Of a DNA stretch of 7,702 bases, positions 6,973 to 7,702 are shown piece after piece. A model generated the notes under the pieces. The model was not told the DNA's origin and did no database searches. It saw only the letters and a program-made list of their open reading frames with translations. The stretch is from Crocinitomicaceae bacterium (lineage in GTDB: Bacteria > Bacteroidota > Bacteroidia > Flavobacteriales_D > Crocinitomicaceae): contig JALWLM010000059.1 of assembly GCA_027084145.1 (NCBI GenBank), forward strand, positions 1 to 7,702. Direction: 5' to 3'. Position 1 is the first letter of the stretch, and each line of letters begins with the position of its first letter. The position numbers and the translations under genes are program-made.

Positions 6973-7590
6973 TTAGTCACAACCTTTTTTTAGTGTTGTT
7001 TTAAAAGAAATCTTTACTTCCTCCCATAGTTTTGAAACACCGTCTTCCCCTGTATGCAACTCTTTGCAAGCATCATTCAGGGTTTTAATCCCTTCAAGAG
7101 CATTCCATAAAGACAAGTCTATCGTAGTTTCAAATGAAAAATCATTTTCAGACAACACATAGTTTCCTGTTACTTTTACAGGCGTATTGTTCATTGTGAT
7201 CATCAGAACCGCTTTCCCATCATTCCTCAACTCTTTGACCTCTCCCTCAATGATTGGGGTGTTGATTGTGTTAAAAAAATGTTCGGCTATTTTTTTATTT
7301 CTGTCCGGTACATTTGTCTCTACACTTTCAGTTCTCATTTTAAACTTCAGTGATTCTATCACCTCTTTCGGACTTTTTCCTTTTGTTCCGTCCATCTTTA
7401 TATCATTAAACGTTCCCGGAACAGGTTTTTTGTCATTTGTTTTGTATGCAACCCATTCCAGGCTACTTTTTATCTCATCATATTCATAAAAACATTCTTG
7501 TGTTTTCTTTACTTCTTCTTTTTTTTCCTTATTACTATTACATGATGTAAAAGACAATACGATTAAAAAACTTGCTAATAATATTTTCAT
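6973..7590 (-). CDS. YceI-domain lipoprotein
   Basis: YceI proteins form an extended lipocalin-like beta-barrel that binds long polyisoprenoid lipids in the periplasm. The 205-residue protein begins with a lipoprotein signal peptide (MKILLASFLIVLSFTSC, lipobox FTSC, cysteine 17), a lysine/glutamate-rich linker (about 18-31), then the YceI-like domain at about 35-200. Family-like features are SSLEWVAYKT at 42-51, the GTFND turn at 59-63, the span from MRTESVETNVPDRNKKI at 85-101 to EHFFNT at 103-108 (equivalent to the family's 'T...RD..L...FF' stretch), and the late LSLWNALEGIK at 159-169. Cysteines 33, 175 and 204 could form a disulfide. Lipidation is a departure from the soluble E. coli form but is common in Bacteroidota. 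It heads a two-gene unit with the CvpA-family gene three bases downstream. Lipid binding is inferred from the family; sequence similarity is moderate. Confidence 0.88.
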   Translation of the reverse strand: MKILLASFLIVLSFTSCNSNKEKKEEVKKTQECFYEYDEIKSSLEWVAYKTNDKKPVPGTFNDIKMDGTKGKSPKEVIESLKFKMRTESVETNVPDRNKKIAEHFFNTINTPIIEGEVKELRNDGKAVLMITMNNTPVKVTGNYVLSENDFSFETTIDLSLWNALEGIKTLNDACKELHTGEDGVSKLWEEVKISFKTTLKKGCD

Positions 7591-7616
7591 TTTTCTGTTT
7601 TTTTCTTTTTGGAAAG

Positions 7617-7630
7617 ATACAAAATTGTAT
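7617..7630. promoter_or_regulatory. Short palindrome upstream of the YceI lipoprotein gene
   Basis: ATACAA and TTGTAT flank an AA spacer (plus strand ATACAAAATTGTAT), a perfect 6+6 inverted repeat ending 26 bases before the YceI start codon. On the minus strand it contains CAATTTTG, one mismatch from the TAnnTTTG -7 box, so it would overlap a promoter if that reading is right. No good -33 element was found at the expected distance. It could be an operator, a promoter element or a chance palindrome in AT-rich DNA. The remaining bases to the right edge are AT-rich with no supported feature. Confidence 0.3.
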
Positions 7631-7702
7631 TGAAATAAAACTTTATATCGTTTTCTCTTTTAATTTATTTTTTTCTACTATTTTTATTTTATTGAAAAAC
7701 AA

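Noticed and set aside
7187..7489. Plus-strand open frame of 100 codons inside the YceI lipoprotein gene
   Set aside because: It is a shadow of the YceI domain on the opposite strand; its hydrophobic translation comes from reverse-complemented charged codons.
7643..7702. Minus-strand open stretch of 19 codons ending in TAA at the right edge, possibly the end of another gene
   Set aside because: It is lysine-rich and AT-rich with no recognisable motif, and so short that chance openness is likely; the window edge prevents a decision.

Overview
The window reads as chromosomal DNA from a Bacteroidota bacterium, most likely of the order Flavobacteriales. It is AT-rich. It carries a type IX secretion (T9SS) type B cargo protein followed by a PorP/SprF-like outer-membrane protein, which are lineage-typical genes. 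It has a Bacteroidota-type promoter (TTG, 20 bases, TATATTTG) in front of its tRNA, A-rich leaders mostly without strong Shine-Dalgarno sequences, and several signal peptides of the L-T-S-C lipoprotein kind. The genus cannot be named from the sequence alone.

Left part (1-3280, all on the minus strand). Reading in the direction of transcription there is an initiator tRNA with its own promoter and a hairpin terminator, then asnS (asparaginyl-tRNA synthetase), then rpoN (sigma-54), then the first 41 codons of a hydrophobic membrane protein that runs off the left edge. The rpoN stop and the next start share one base (TAATG), so at least rpoN and the membrane protein look co-transcribed, and asnS probably belongs with them.

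Middle part (3341-6371, plus strand). Three genes are closely packed: a lipoprotein of unknown family, a secreted cysteine-rich protein ending in a T9SS type B (CHU_C / gliding motility-associated) C-terminal domain, and a PorP/SprF family protein whose start overlaps the cargo stop (ATGA). The likely logic is that the PorP/SprF protein helps export or surface-anchor the cargo. The lipoprotein is a candidate third partner. This cassette is the most interesting part of the window, although cargo-plus-PorP pairs are common in the phylum.

Right part (6433-7590, minus strand). A YceI-domain lipoprotein is followed three bases later by a CvpA-family inner-membrane protein. This pair converges on the PorP/SprF gene, and a hairpin between them may serve as a shared terminator. 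The last 112 bases (7591-7702) are very AT-rich and hold a short palindrome upstream of the YceI gene and no gene that can be supported.

There is no mobile element, CRISPR array, phage gene or defence system in this window, and no intergenic stretch exceeds 300 bases. Most of it is ordinary Bacteroidota core genome. No clearly new system is evident.
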